A model generated the notes under the pieces. It did no database searches and was not told the DNA's origin. It saw only the letters and a program-made list of their open reading frames with translations. A program made the position numbers and the translations under genes. Shown one piece after another: positions 44,298-53,718 of a DNA stretch of 64,000 bases; the first letter of the stretch is position 1; each line of letters begins with the position of its first letter. Origin of the DNA: an uncultured Draconibacterium sp. (GTDB lineage: Bacteria > Bacteroidota > Bacteroidia > Bacteroidales > Prolixibacteraceae); assembly GCF_963676815.1 (NCBI RefSeq), contig NZ_OY781365.1:3940501-4004500 (forward strand), read 5' to 3'.

Positions 44298-44381
44298 TTT
44301 TGGTTGCTAGTTACTTGTATGATGTATCTAACAAAATAAATGATTCTTGGTTGAAAACAAACAGAAAATAATGTGTAAAAA

Positions 44382-45800
44382 TTAAATGCTTAAAGCTTTC
44401 TCCTTTTTTACTGTTGCAACAGCTACATACATGAGCAACGAAGCTGCAATTCCGAAAATATTGGCATCAAGTTGCAGCGGAAGTTTTAGTCCTGAAAGAA
44501 TAAGAAATAAAGTAATAGAACCTCCGGTTAACATCGATAATAAAGCTGCCAGCTTATTTGGCTGTTTTGAAAAAAGGGCCGCCAACACCGGAATAATCAT
44601 GCCCGAAACCATAAATGAATAGGAGTGAAGCATTAAGTCAAGTACGCTGGTCATTTTTAACGCCAGTAACAATGCAATTGAGCCAATTATCAGTGTGAGT
44701 AACTGTGATAAAAGTAAACTCCTTTTTCCGCGGTGTAAGCGAAATACATCGGTTAATAAATTGCCCGAGGCGGCCATTAAACAACTATCGGCAGTTGACA
44801 TAATTGCGGAAAAATAAGCAGATAATACAATGCCCAGAAAACCAACCGGGAGTATTGTTTTTAGTAAAACCGGAAGTCCCATCTCGGCATCGAGATTTGC
44901 TGCATTGTAACCCGGAAGTAATTGATTTTCCATAGCAACGCGCGCAAACATGCCTAATATTACTCCAATAAACGCCATTAACGGATACTCAAAAAGGCCG
45001 GCAATAAACCAGCCTCGTTGAGCCGTTTGCGTATTTTTTGCAGCATAAATGCGTTGGTAAAGTGTCATCCCGATAAACCAAATTGGAATAATGGTAAACA
45101 TCCAGTTAACTATTTGCTGCCAGGTAACATTCCTGAGCGATAAAAATTCGGAAGGCAAGGTATTTGAAATGGCTTCGTAACCCCCAATTTTTACATAAGC
45201 AAAAGGTAATCCCACAAAAATTAGCCCGGCCATTAGTATAATCCATTGAATGGTATCAGTATAAATAACTGCCTTTAATCCTCCTAAAACCGTGTAAACA
45301 ATGGCAATAGTTCCCATTATCAGCAAAGCCTTGTCAATAGAAAGGCCATCAAAAGTTGATGCTGCCAGTTTTGCTCCGGCCAATATTTGCGAGCTGGTAA
45401 ATTCCAGGTATCCAATCGCTGAAATCAGTCCGGCAATAAGTGCAACTTTTTTATCGAAAATAAACTCCAGAAATTGAGGAAAGGACAGAAAACCTTTTCG
45501 GCGAGCCAGTCCGGCAACTTTTGGAATCAGCAAAACGCCGCTAAGCCAGGCTCCCAGCAGTCCGGTAAACAAAAGCCAGCTACCCGAAAGTCCCATGGTA
45601 AAACCAAGTCCTCCCAAACCGATTGAGAAGCCTCCTCCAACATCGGTAGCCACAACTGATAAACCAATATGAATACTGCTCAGCTTTCGGCCACCAACAA
45701 AATAGTCGTCGGTATTGGTGTTTTTACGTAAAAAGTAAACACCAACGCCAAGCATTGCAATAAGGTACAAGCAGAAAATGGAAAGATCAATCCAACTCAT
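44382..45800 (-). CDS. Sodium:solute symporter (SSS family)
   Basis: 472 residues with about 13 membrane spans. The N-terminus WIDLSIFCLYLIAMLGVGVY and DDYFVGGRKLSSIHIGLSVV is the classic SSS start; the family motif GYLEFTSSQILAG and the Na-site region around AYFSAIMSTADSCLMAAS are present. It couples sodium influx to uptake of an organic solute; the substrate cannot be read from sequence. It is the last gene of the run that begins with lysine aminomutase, so lysine, a precursor or a compatible solute is a fair guess. Confidence 0.88.
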   Translation of the reverse strand: MSWIDLSIFCLYLIAMLGVGVYFLRKNTNTDDYFVGGRKLSSIHIGLSVVATDVGGGFSIGLGGLGFTMGLSGSWLLFTGLLGAWLSGVLLIPKVAGLARRKGFLSFPQFLEFIFDKKVALIAGLISAIGYLEFTSSQILAGAKLAASTFDGLSIDKALLIMGTIAIVYTVLGGLKAVIYTDTIQWIILMAGLIFVGLPFAYVKIGGYEAISNTLPSEFLSLRNVTWQQIVNWMFTIIPIWFIGMTLYQRIYAAKNTQTAQRGWFIAGLFEYPLMAFIGVILGMFARVAMENQLLPGYNAANLDAEMGLPVLLKTILPVGFLGIVLSAYFSAIMSTADSCLMAASGNLLTDVFRLHRGKRSLLLSQLLTLIIGSIALLLALKMTSVLDLMLHSYSFMVSGMIIPVLAALFSKQPNKLAALLSMLTGGSITLFLILSGLKLPLQLDANIFGIAASLLMYVAVATVKKEKALSI

Positions 45801-46027
45801 TATTTAATGTCGACATTAAGTTTGAGGTACGATGATTTATCGATGTGCTTTACAAAACCTTTGTTTATAAGAGAATATATTGATTCCTGGCCTTTCCGAG
45901 CCGATATTCTTAGCTCTTTAATAATGTCGCCGTAAACGCATTTTTCTTTTTCTTCCAATAGTTTTAAAATGTCTTTTTCAAACGGATTAGTGATGTTTTG
46001 AATGTCAATTGTTTTTTTGTTACTCAT
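45800..46027 (-). CDS. Small winged-helix protein
   Basis: 75 residues: FEKDILKLLEEKEKCVYGDI, IKELRISARKGQESIYSLIN and GFVKHIDKSSYLKL, a helix-helix-helix-wing arrangement like MarR/DUF-type winged helices. Its stop overlaps the symporter start by one base (TAATG), so it is translationally coupled to it. It may regulate this operon; inference only. Confidence 0.65.
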   Translation of the reverse strand: MSNKKTIDIQNITNPFEKDILKLLEEKEKCVYGDIIKELRISARKGQESIYSLINKGFVKHIDKSSYLKLNVDIK

Positions 46028-46046
46028 AAATCTTTCTGCTTTCTTT

Positions 46047-46217
46047 TTATTCTTCTTCTTTGGTTAATTTCTTGTACCGGTCGCAGTTTTTCCAACCCTT
46101 CATTCCTCGGTTACAAAACACGTTTCGGAAAAGAGGCAAAGGCATATCTTTTGTTTTTTCTTTTCCTTTATAAAGGGGGCAGGTTTTGGCAAAATGGCAT
46201 CGGTATCCCAGGTTCAT
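46047..46217 (-). CDS. 56-residue four-cysteine protein of the abl operon
   Basis: Read directly: ATG 46217 lies one base after the ablB stop and the frame ends at TAA 46047. The protein has cysteines at 7, 13, 35 and 45 (GYRCHFAKTCPLYK, then NVFCNRGMK and GWKNCDRYKK) and a Lys/Glu tail. Evenly placed cysteines and high basic content suggest a small metal-binding (zinc or Fe-S) domain. I know no named family. The tight spacing argues that it is a real gene and acts with the acetyl-beta-lysine pathway. Confidence 0.7.
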   Translation of the reverse strand: MNLGYRCHFAKTCPLYKGKEKTKDMPLPLFRNVFCNRGMKGWKNCDRYKKLTKEEE

Positions 46218-46218
46218 A

Positions 46219-47064
46219 TCAAATGTGTTTATATAATACGTTCATACTTTCAATTTTTCCGGCTATGTGGGTGTTTTTTATCAGCGTTCCCGAATAGCAG
46301 TAATTCATTTTCAGAAATGTTTTGTTCATTCCAACTGAATTTAGCCGGGCAATGGTATAAAGAGTTGTAATTCCCTGTACTTTCATTGCTTTTTCTATCT
46401 CTCCCAACAGCAACACGGCCAAACTTCTCCCTCGGAATTGTGGTAGTGTTGCAAAGTCGGTCATTTCGGCATTTTTGCCTTTTTTGTCAATTTCTGCCGA
46501 GGCCAGGGCAACTAATTTTCCTTCAATTTCAGCACCGTAATATTGCGTTCCATCCTCTATACTTTTTAAAATGAATCCCGGATTGTAGATCGGAAAAGGA
46601 TAGGTGACAAAAACCTCGCGGTATATTTCGGTAATTTGCTCGTAATCTGCTTTGTCAAGTCTGCGCAACGTTATTCCTTCGGTACTTGCGGATTTGGCTC
46701 CCGTACTCATCGATTTTTGCTCGTTAAGCAGCTTGCTGAGATCGCTTAACCGGTCGGTTTCAATTTCCAAAAGCCTGTCGGAACTTAAAAACTTTGACAC
46801 AAAAAAGGCTGCTTCCTCACTATTATAAAACGCCGGTATTTGTGCTTCGGGCAAAAAGCCGTTGGCTAAAAACAACGGCGCAGCGCTGGCGGGAATTTTA
46901 CAGAATATTTTGGTGTATTTATTTTCCCGGGCCAACTTGTTAATGTTTTGAATAATTGTTGATGGGCAATCCGTGCTATCCAATTTTATCAGATAAACAC
47001 GTTTGTTTAATTGCCCATGTTGAATTATGCTTCCGTTGCCAATTTTCTCAATTTTATCTTGCAT
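46219..47064 (-). CDS. ablB: Beta-lysine N6-acetyltransferase
   Basis: 281 residues. An N-terminal alpha/beta domain (1-120) precedes a GNAT domain with the acetyl-CoA loop FATLPQFRGRSLAVLL and the strands TLRRLDKADYEQITEIYREV and NKTFLKMNYCYSGTLI. Length and two-domain build match AblB. It acetylates (S)-beta-lysine to N-epsilon-acetyl-beta-lysine, a compatible solute known from methanogens and some bacteria. The start overlaps the ablA end by 11 bases, as expected for coupled genes. Confidence 0.9.
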   Translation of the reverse strand: MQDKIEKIGNGSIIQHGQLNKRVYLIKLDSTDCPSTIIQNINKLARENKYTKIFCKIPASAAPLFLANGFLPEAQIPAFYNSEEAAFFVSKFLSSDRLLEIETDRLSDLSKLLNEQKSMSTGAKSASTEGITLRRLDKADYEQITEIYREVFVTYPFPIYNPGFILKSIEDGTQYYGAEIEGKLVALASAEIDKKGKNAEMTDFATLPQFRGRSLAVLLLGEIEKAMKVQGITTLYTIARLNSVGMNKTFLKMNYCYSGTLIKNTHIAGKIESMNVLYKHI

Positions 47065-48403
47065 CTTCCTCCCTTCTTGTCATTCGCTCGTTGTCTTCAG
47101 GTATTAACGATATTGCATCGTCAGTGTCCGAAAGTAGTTTTTCAATTCCTATTGCATCTTCTTCAATTCCTTCTTCCGTTTTTAGGTCGAGGTTGCAATT
47201 CGCACAATCCCTGTCGCACATTTTTGGTTCGTATGAATCCGGCTCTTTGTAAGTTGTTATTACACCTTCGTAGTTGCGTAGTACCACTTTGTTGGTCGAC
47301 CATGAAATAATATAATTTGGCATTACCGGAATTTTACCGCCACCACCTGGTGCATCAACCACATAAGTTGGGCGGGCAAAACCGCTGGTGTGGCCGATAA
47401 GGCTTTCCATAATTTCAATACCTTTTCCAATTGGCGTTCTAAAATGTGATAATCCTTCCGAAAGGTCGCACTGATATAAATAATAAGGACGTACCCTGTT
47501 TTCTACCAGTTTATGAAGTAGTGATTTCATAATCCGCGGGCAGTCGTTTACATCGGCCAGAAGTACCGACTGGTTGCCCAATGGAAAACCTCCATCGGCT
47601 AATTTCGCGAGTGCTTCTTTTGATGAGGCAGTAATTTCTTTCGGATGATTAAAGTGTGTGTTAATCCAAAGTGGCTGATATTTTTTTAATATAGAAACCA
47701 GTTTGTCGGTAATACGATAGGGAAGTACAACGGGCATCCGGGTTCCGATACGAACTATTTCAACATGTGGAATTTTGGTGATCTCTGATAGTAACCAGTC
47801 GATTTTTTCATCCGGAAGCATAAACGGATCGCCTCCTGATAGCAATACGTCGCGTACATGCGGATTACTTGAAATATAGTCGAGTCCTTTTTGCAGCTGT
47901 TCCTTCGAAGGAACGTAGTCAATGTCGCCAACTTTTCGCTTGCGCGTGCAGTGGCGGCAATACATTGAACAGATGTTGCTTACATGAAATAGGACACGGT
48001 CGGGGTAACGATGTGTTATTCCTTCAACCGGGCTGTCACTGTCTTCTGATAGCGGATCTTCGAGCTCTGATTTTAAGGTGATAAGTTCCTCTATTCCTCC
48101 AAACGATTGTTTAAAAACCGGATCATTTCTGAAATCCTGTTTGTTAATTAACGAGAGGTAATAAGGTGTAATCGACAAGGGGAATTTATCGAAAGTTATT
48201 TTTAGTTTTTCCCGTTCTTCATCTTCAAATCTAACACCCAATAATTCCTCAAACTTATCCAATGTTTTAATGGAGTGTCGAAGTTGCCATCTCCAATCTT
48301 TCCATTTCGAGAGTTGTGCTTCTGTTTCAATCTTGTGTGCAATTGTCTGCTGTCTGTTGTTATAAATCATAAATATTGTTTTACTCAAAATTTTTTTGAG
48401 CAT
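47054..48403 (-). CDS. ablA: Lysine 2,3-aminomutase
   Basis: 449 residues. Radical SAM cysteines are in ICSMYCRHCTRKRKVG; SGGDPFMLPD, RIGTRMPVVLPYRI and the PLP/lysine region VDAPGGGGKIPVMPNYI are all family hallmarks. A C-terminal Cys cluster (MCDRDCANCNLD) corresponds to the zinc site. The enzyme uses SAM, PLP and a 4Fe-4S cluster to convert L-lysine to L-beta-lysine. The start may be ATG 48370 instead, giving IYNNRQQTIAHKIETEAQLS. First gene of the operon, so osmotic induction would act upstream of it. Confidence 0.93.
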   Translation of the reverse strand: MLKKILSKTIFMIYNNRQQTIAHKIETEAQLSKWKDWRWQLRHSIKTLDKFEELLGVRFEDEEREKLKITFDKFPLSITPYYLSLINKQDFRNDPVFKQSFGGIEELITLKSELEDPLSEDSDSPVEGITHRYPDRVLFHVSNICSMYCRHCTRKRKVGDIDYVPSKEQLQKGLDYISSNPHVRDVLLSGGDPFMLPDEKIDWLLSEITKIPHVEIVRIGTRMPVVLPYRITDKLVSILKKYQPLWINTHFNHPKEITASSKEALAKLADGGFPLGNQSVLLADVNDCPRIMKSLLHKLVENRVRPYYLYQCDLSEGLSHFRTPIGKGIEIMESLIGHTSGFARPTYVVDAPGGGGKIPVMPNYIISWSTNKVVLRNYEGVITTYKEPDSYEPKMCDRDCANCNLDLKTEEGIEEDAIGIEKLLSDTDDAISLIPEDNERMTRREEDAR

Positions 48404-48447
48404 GTTATGAACAAAGGTGTGGTAGTGTTTAATTTATAAAAGTCAGG

Positions 48448-48825
48448 CTAGTTTGGCACATACATCAGTTTTATGTTTCGTATGTCTTTTTCTGCAATAA
48501 CTTTCTCGGCTGCGCTTAAGTTGGGCTCGGGTACTATAATGTACAATGTGCCATGCCGTTCCTTCGTATATCGGGCGAAAAAATTCCACCGCTCAGTATC
48601 TATTTTATTGTTTAACTGAATCTCGTAAATATTGGTTTCTCCATTTTCTTCGGTAGTAATAATGTCAGGAATAAAACCATTGTGCACCAAATGCGTTGTA
48701 ATAGGTGAAGAAGGCATATAATTTTTAAGCAATCCGGTTTGAAGAGACATATTGTAGGCCTCTTCTTCCAGCTGGGGTACAATTGATTTTGCAACCTGCT
48801 TTTTTGTTAGCGAAGTAATATTCAT
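48448..48825 (-). CDS. Small hypothetical protein with a nuclease-like strand pattern
   Basis: 125 residues from ATG 48825 (a longer frame to 48882 exists but begins in an unlikely sequence). The segment GFIPDIITTEENGETNIYEI followed by QLNNKIDTERWNFFARYTKE resembles the core of PD-(D/E)xK enzymes: an Asp after a turn, a beta hairpin, and E-I-Q in place of E-x-K, then a helix. I cannot name a family. It stands between the abl operon and the trehalose genes. Confidence 0.6.
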   Translation of the reverse strand: MNITSLTKKQVAKSIVPQLEEEAYNMSLQTGLLKNYMPSSPITTHLVHNGFIPDIITTEENGETNIYEIQLNNKIDTERWNFFARYTKERHGTLYIIVPEPNLSAAEKVIAEKDIRNIKLMYVPN

Positions 48826-48949
48826 TTTTAAATAGTTTCTATGCGAACAAAAATACAAAAAAAAGTCAGCATGCAAATTCAACCATGTGTTAAATTCATT
48901 GTTAATATTGAATTTACATACTTCTAATGTAAAATAGTTGGGATAATAA

Positions 48950-48957
48950 TATATTTG
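48950..48957 (+). promoter_or_regulatory. Putative -7 element of the trehalose operon
   Basis: TATATTTG, exact TAnnTTTG match, 36 bases before the otsAB start. No clear TTG at the -33 position. Confidence 0.5.
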
Positions 48958-48993
48958 TAAATTAGAATTAATTTCTATAGAAATAAAAATAAT

Positions 48994-51198
48994 ATGAGTA
49001 GATTAATAATAGCCTCAAACAGGTTGCCTGTGATGATAAACAGAGGTGAAGATGGTATGACAATAACTCCAAGTGCCGGAGGTTTGGCTACGGGATTAAA
49101 ATCGTATCATAAGGATAATGATAGTATTTGGATTGGATGGCCAGGGGTTATGCCCGAAACAAAAAACGAAGAAAAGGAAGTTACCGGTTTGCTGGAGACC
49201 GAACAGTGCTTACCTGTGTTTTTAAATGAAGATTTGATAAGTAACTACTACGATGGATTTAGTAATGCAACACTTTGGCCACTGTTTCACTACTTTGCTG
49301 AGTTTACCGAATTTAACGAAACATACTGGGAAGCATATTGCAAGGTAAATGAATTATTTGCCGAAGCCATAATTGAAAACGCTGAAGAAGGCGATGTGGT
49401 TTGGGTGCACGATTATCAGTTGTTGCTTTTACCGAATATTCTTCGCGAAAAACGCCCCGACCTTACAATTGGTTTCTTTTTGCACATTCCTTTTCCATCA
49501 TACGAATTGATACGGATACTTCCGTGGCGCGAACAGATTGTGAATGGATTGTTAGGTGCCGATTTAATTGGTTTTCATACCTACGATTATGCCCGACACT
49601 TTATTAGTTCGGTGAAGCGCTTATTAGGACATGATGTTGATTTTAACCAGATAAAGCTGGATAACCGTCACGTAATGATTGATGTTTTTCCAATGGGGAT
49701 CGACTACGAAAAATTTGAATCTCATGCACTTGAAATTCAGAGCAAACCAATACAAGACCGCTCGAAAGAACACCAGGATATCGATCGTTTTTTGTTAAGT
49801 ATGCCCAACCGAAAACTGGTACTTTCTATTGACAGGTTAGACTATACCAAAGGAATTCCGCAACGATTGCACGCTTTCCGCGAGTTTTTGGAGAAGCATC
49901 CCGATTATCGCGAAAAAGTTTCGTTGATAATGCTTACTGTTCCTTCACGAACGGATGTGGAACAATATCAAAACCTGAAAAACGAAATTGATATTCTGGT
50001 TGGTAATATTAATGGTGAATACGGTACTTTAAACTGGAACCCTGTAATTTATTTTTATCGTTCGGTACCGTTCGTAAACCTCATTGAGTTGTACAGTTCG
50101 GCAGATGTGGCCTTGTTGACACCTTTAAGAGATGGAATGAACCTGGTTGCGAAAGAATACATTGCATCAAAAGTAAATAAAAAGGGTGTGCTTATTTTAA
50201 GTGAAATGGCCGGTGCATCAAAAGAGCTGGGAGAAGCAATTTCTGTTAACCCAAATAATATTCCCGATACGGCTGATGCTATTTATAAAGCCTTAACCAT
50301 GCCCGATAAGGAGATGGAAAAAGCTATAACTACTATGCAGCAGCGTATAAAACGTTACGATATTCATAAGTGGGCATCGGAGTTTATGAAAGCGCTGAAC
50401 AACACCATCGAAAAACAATCAGAGCATCACGCACGAAAAATAACAACCAAAATAAAAAACAAGATCTTTTCGGATTACAGCGATAAAAAATCGAAAGTTT
50501 TGTTTTTGGATTACGATGGAACTTTACAACGTTTCTTCAGTAACCCGCAATCAGCAAAACCCGATGAAGAATTGTACAAATTGCTTGATAAACTGTCTGC
50601 CGAAAAAAATACAAAACTCGCACTTGTAAGTGGTCGCGACCGCGAAACATTTAACCGCTGGTTTGGTAACAAAAGTTACTCGCTGATTGCCGAGCACGGG
50701 GCATGGCTAAAAGAAGTTGGAAAAGGGTGGGTTGAGCGTAAACCCGTTCATACCGAATGGAAAGAAAATATTTTGCCGGTACTTGAGTCGTATGTCGACC
50801 GTACACCCGGAAGTTTAATCGAGGAAAAAACTTACTCGCTGGTTTGGCACTATCGCAAGGCCGATATTGAGTTGGGTGCATTGCGTGCGCTTGAGTTGGT
50901 TCATGATATTTCGAACCTGATATTTAACCAGGATCTGGAAATTCTTGAAGGCAAAAAAGTGGTTGAGGTAAAAGTTTCGGGAATTAATAAAGGAACAGCC
51001 GCAACTGAATTTTTACATGCCAATCCGGCCGATTTTGTGCTTGCGATGGGCGACGACTGGACCGATGAATTCTTATTTAAAGAATTGCCGGAACAAGCAC
51101 ACACCATAAAAGTTGGTACCGAAAATTCGGCAGCAAAATATTTCGTTAGTAATTATAAAGAAGTACGAAGTTTTTTGAACGAGCTTGTAAAATCATAG
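48994..51198 (+). CDS. Bifunctional trehalose-6-phosphate synthase/phosphatase
   Basis: 734 residues. Residues 1-470 are OtsA (GT20): LIIASNRLPVMINRGEDG, SAGGLATGLKSYH, WPG, VWVHDYQLLLLPNILR, SIDRLDYTKGIPQR and PLRDGMNLVAKEYIA. Residues about 495-734 are OtsB, a HAD phosphatase: VLFLDYDGTLQRF, LALVSGRDRETFNRWF and FVLAMGDDWTDEFLF. It makes trehalose from UDP-glucose and glucose-6-phosphate in one polypeptide. The GH15 gene follows after 64 bases. Trehalose and acetyl-beta-lysine, encoded next to each other, are both osmoprotectants. Confidence 0.96.
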   Translation: MSRLIIASNRLPVMINRGEDGMTITPSAGGLATGLKSYHKDNDSIWIGWPGVMPETKNEEKEVTGLLETEQCLPVFLNEDLISNYYDGFSNATLWPLFHYFAEFTEFNETYWEAYCKVNELFAEAIIENAEEGDVVWVHDYQLLLLPNILREKRPDLTIGFFLHIPFPSYELIRILPWREQIVNGLLGADLIGFHTYDYARHFISSVKRLLGHDVDFNQIKLDNRHVMIDVFPMGIDYEKFESHALEIQSKPIQDRSKEHQDIDRFLLSMPNRKLVLSIDRLDYTKGIPQRLHAFREFLEKHPDYREKVSLIMLTVPSRTDVEQYQNLKNEIDILVGNINGEYGTLNWNPVIYFYRSVPFVNLIELYSSADVALLTPLRDGMNLVAKEYIASKVNKKGVLILSEMAGASKELGEAISVNPNNIPDTADAIYKALTMPDKEMEKAITTMQQRIKRYDIHKWASEFMKALNNTIEKQSEHHARKITTKIKNKIFSDYSDKKSKVLFLDYDGTLQRFFSNPQSAKPDEELYKLLDKLSAEKNTKLALVSGRDRETFNRWFGNKSYSLIAEHGAWLKEVGKGWVERKPVHTEWKENILPVLESYVDRTPGSLIEEKTYSLVWHYRKADIELGALRALELVHDISNLIFNQDLEILEGKKVVEVKVSGINKGTAATEFLHANPADFVLAMGDDWTDEFLFKELPEQAHTIKVGTENSAAKYFVSNYKEVRSFLNELVKS

Positions 51199-51262
51199 TT
51201 AAAAATACTTTCCTGAAAAGGCTTTCTGTTAATACTAATTCAAAAATAGCTAGGTTGCGGCC

Positions 51263-53068
51263 ATGGATAATTTGAACTACTCGATAATAGGAAATTGCAA
51301 GAGTGCTGCATTAATTTCTGAAAAAGGATCGATTGACTGGTGTTGTTTACCTGATTTCAACTCCTCGTCGGTATTTGCAAAAATACTTGATGAGGAAAAA
51401 GGAGGAAGTCTGGAGTTTTTGGTTGACGACAGTTATGAGATTAAGCAAACATATATAAGAACTACGAATATTGTTTCTACATTTTTTAAAAATGAGGATT
51501 CCTGTTTCGAAGTGGTTGATTTTATGCCACGTTACAAAACCAATGAGTTTGGTTATTTTACTCCGCCCGATATTATTCGGTACATTAAATACAAATGGGG
51601 AAAACCTAAATTCCGAATCAGGTATAATCCAAAGGTTGAGTATGCGCGCTTTCATACAAAAACAGTTGCCGACGAGGACTATATAAAGTGTTACACAACC
51701 GAAGGAGATTACGATTCGCTGTATTTGTATACCGACCTGGATAAAGAGGACATTTTACAGGAGAATGAAATTACTTTAACAGATAATGCTTTTCTACTTG
51801 TTTCATACGATCAGAAATTGCTTAACCAAACTTTGGAAAGGCAATACCTGAAACTGCAAAAAACAAAAGTATATTGGTTGGAGTGGGCAAATAAACTAAC
51901 ATCGTTTACCAAATACAATAGCGAGATTGTGCGAAGTGCACTGGTGCTTAAGTTATTGAGCTACGATAAGTCGGGGGCGGTTTTGGCTGCAGCAACCACA
52001 TCGTTGCCCGAAACCATTGGCGAAGAGCGAAACTGGGATTACCGTTTTTGCTGGATCCGCGATGCATCAATGGTTATTAAAGTAATGTCGGGACTGGGGC
52101 ATTTGAACACCGTAAAACGCTTCATGAAATTTATTATCGACATTATTCCGGATAAGGACGAAAAAATCCAGATTATGTACGGAATAAATCGTGAAAAAGT
52201 GCTTAAAGAGGAGACATTGGATCATTTAAGCGGTTATAAAAACTCGTATCCGGTGCGTATTGGAAATGCTGCTTACGTTCAGAAACAGAACGACATTTAC
52301 GGAATTCTGATGGACGTTATTTTTCAGCAGTTTACCGAGTTTAAAATATCGCTTGAAGATAGCGAATCGTTATGGACTATTGTAAGAAGTATTGTTAAAA
52401 CGGTAGCTAGCAACTGGACCAAACCGGATAAAGGAATATGGGAAATTCGTACTGATGACCGGCACTTTACTTTTTCGAAAGTTCTTTGCTGGGTAGCTAT
52501 TGACAGGGCCATAAAAATTGCCAAATTCATTTACAAAGAAAAATATGTTTCGGAGTGGCAGCCATTAGCCGACACCATTAAAGAAGATATTTTTAAAAAT
52601 GCATGGAACGAAGAAGTTGGTGCATTTACGCAGTCTTACGGATCGAAAGATCTGGATGCAGCAACACTATTAATGGAATCGTACGGTTTTATTGACGGGA
52701 AAGATGAGCGATTTGTAAAAACCGTGTTGGCCACCGAAAAGGAACTTTGCGAAGACGGATTAATGTACCGTTATAAAAATGAAGATGATTTTGGTTTGCC
52801 AAGTTCGTCGTTTACCATTTGTACATTTTGGCTGATTAATTCGTTATATGCCATTGGGCAACGGAAAAGAGCAAAGAAATTATTCGACCAGTTGTTATCA
52901 TACAGTAATCACGTGGGCCTTTTTAGCGAAGATATCGATTTTAAAACCAAACGTTTGCTGGGGAATTTTCCACAGGCATACTCGCATTTGGCGTTAATTG
53001 AAACGGCGATAAAATTTGCAAAAGGAGAAACCACCGAGGATGAACAAATCCTGGAAGCGATTCATTAA
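51263..53068 (+). CDS. GH15-family glucoamylase/trehalase-like enzyme
   Basis: 601 residues, no signal peptide. The N-terminal beta-sandwich starts YSIIGNCKSAALISEKGSID, and the (alpha/alpha)6 barrel carries LPETIGEERNWDYRFCWIRD, a hallmark of GH15 with the conserved Arg-Asp pair, and later YGFIDGKDERF and FGLPSSSFTICTFW. Bacterial GH15 members next to otsA/otsB often hydrolyse trehalose, so a turnover role is likely, but glucoamylase activity cannot be excluded. Confidence 0.9.
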   Translation: MDNLNYSIIGNCKSAALISEKGSIDWCCLPDFNSSSVFAKILDEEKGGSLEFLVDDSYEIKQTYIRTTNIVSTFFKNEDSCFEVVDFMPRYKTNEFGYFTPPDIIRYIKYKWGKPKFRIRYNPKVEYARFHTKTVADEDYIKCYTTEGDYDSLYLYTDLDKEDILQENEITLTDNAFLLVSYDQKLLNQTLERQYLKLQKTKVYWLEWANKLTSFTKYNSEIVRSALVLKLLSYDKSGAVLAAATTSLPETIGEERNWDYRFCWIRDASMVIKVMSGLGHLNTVKRFMKFIIDIIPDKDEKIQIMYGINREKVLKEETLDHLSGYKNSYPVRIGNAAYVQKQNDIYGILMDVIFQQFTEFKISLEDSESLWTIVRSIVKTVASNWTKPDKGIWEIRTDDRHFTFSKVLCWVAIDRAIKIAKFIYKEKYVSEWQPLADTIKEDIFKNAWNEEVGAFTQSYGSKDLDAATLLMESYGFIDGKDERFVKTVLATEKELCEDGLMYRYKNEDDFGLPSSSFTICTFWLINSLYAIGQRKRAKKLFDQLLSYSNHVGLFSEDIDFKTKRLLGNFPQAYSHLALIETAIKFAKGETTEDEQILEAIH

Positions 53069-53092
53069 AAAATGAGCGGTATTTTACAGAGA

Positions 53093-53578
53093 CTATAGCA
53101 ATTGTTCGTCCAAATCAGAATCGAGAGTAATAAGTGGCGAAGCTTCAACTTTTTCTATATCGAGTATTTTAACCAGCGTATTTAAACCGGCTTCAACAAC
53201 CTCGAATTCCTCGTCGCTGAGCTGTAAAAGTTTCTCCGACAGTTGTTCGTGTAGCAACGATGGCATCGTGCTCAATAATTTGTCTCCGGCCGAGGTAAGG
53301 GCAATATTCACAACGCGCTTATCTCCGGTTTTTGGGAGACGGGCCAGGTAACCTTTCTTTTCCAAACGGTTAATAATACCACTAACAGTGCTCGGATTCA
53401 GGTTTAAAAATTTACGTAATTCCCCTTGCGTGGTTTGATAATTATCAGACTCTCTTAAAAAGTTTAAGCACAGAACCTGGGGAATACTTACACCATGCTC
53501 CTTTTGAATTTTTTTGGATTCTATGTCGACTGAACGAACGATTTTGCGGATTTTTATTAAAATATCTCTTGTTTCCAT
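53093..53578 (-). CDS. MarR-family transcriptional regulator
   Basis: 161 residues with the MarR winged helix: VSIPQVLCLNFLRESDNYQT, QGELRKFLNLNPSTVSGIIN and RLEKKGYLARLPKTGDKRVV. N- and C-terminal helices would form the dimer interface. It is convergent with the GH15 gene and divergent from dinB (131 bases to the polymerase start), so it may control itself and perhaps dinB. Confidence 0.93.
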   Translation of the reverse strand: METRDILIKIRKIVRSVDIESKKIQKEHGVSIPQVLCLNFLRESDNYQTTQGELRKFLNLNPSTVSGIINRLEKKGYLARLPKTGDKRVVNIALTSAGDKLLSTMPSLLHEQLSEKLLQLSDEEFEVVEAGLNTLVKILDIEKVEASPLITLDSDLDEQLL

Positions 53579-53718
53579 TACCTGTCGGTATCAAAAATTT
53601 TTGCTAATATATTAAGAAATAATTAGAGCCACCAAGCACAACATTGATGAATAAAAAATTAAACCATCAATTAATTCCTTGAGTTCACTATTTTCGTAAC
53701 AATTCGGGAGTGATTAGA

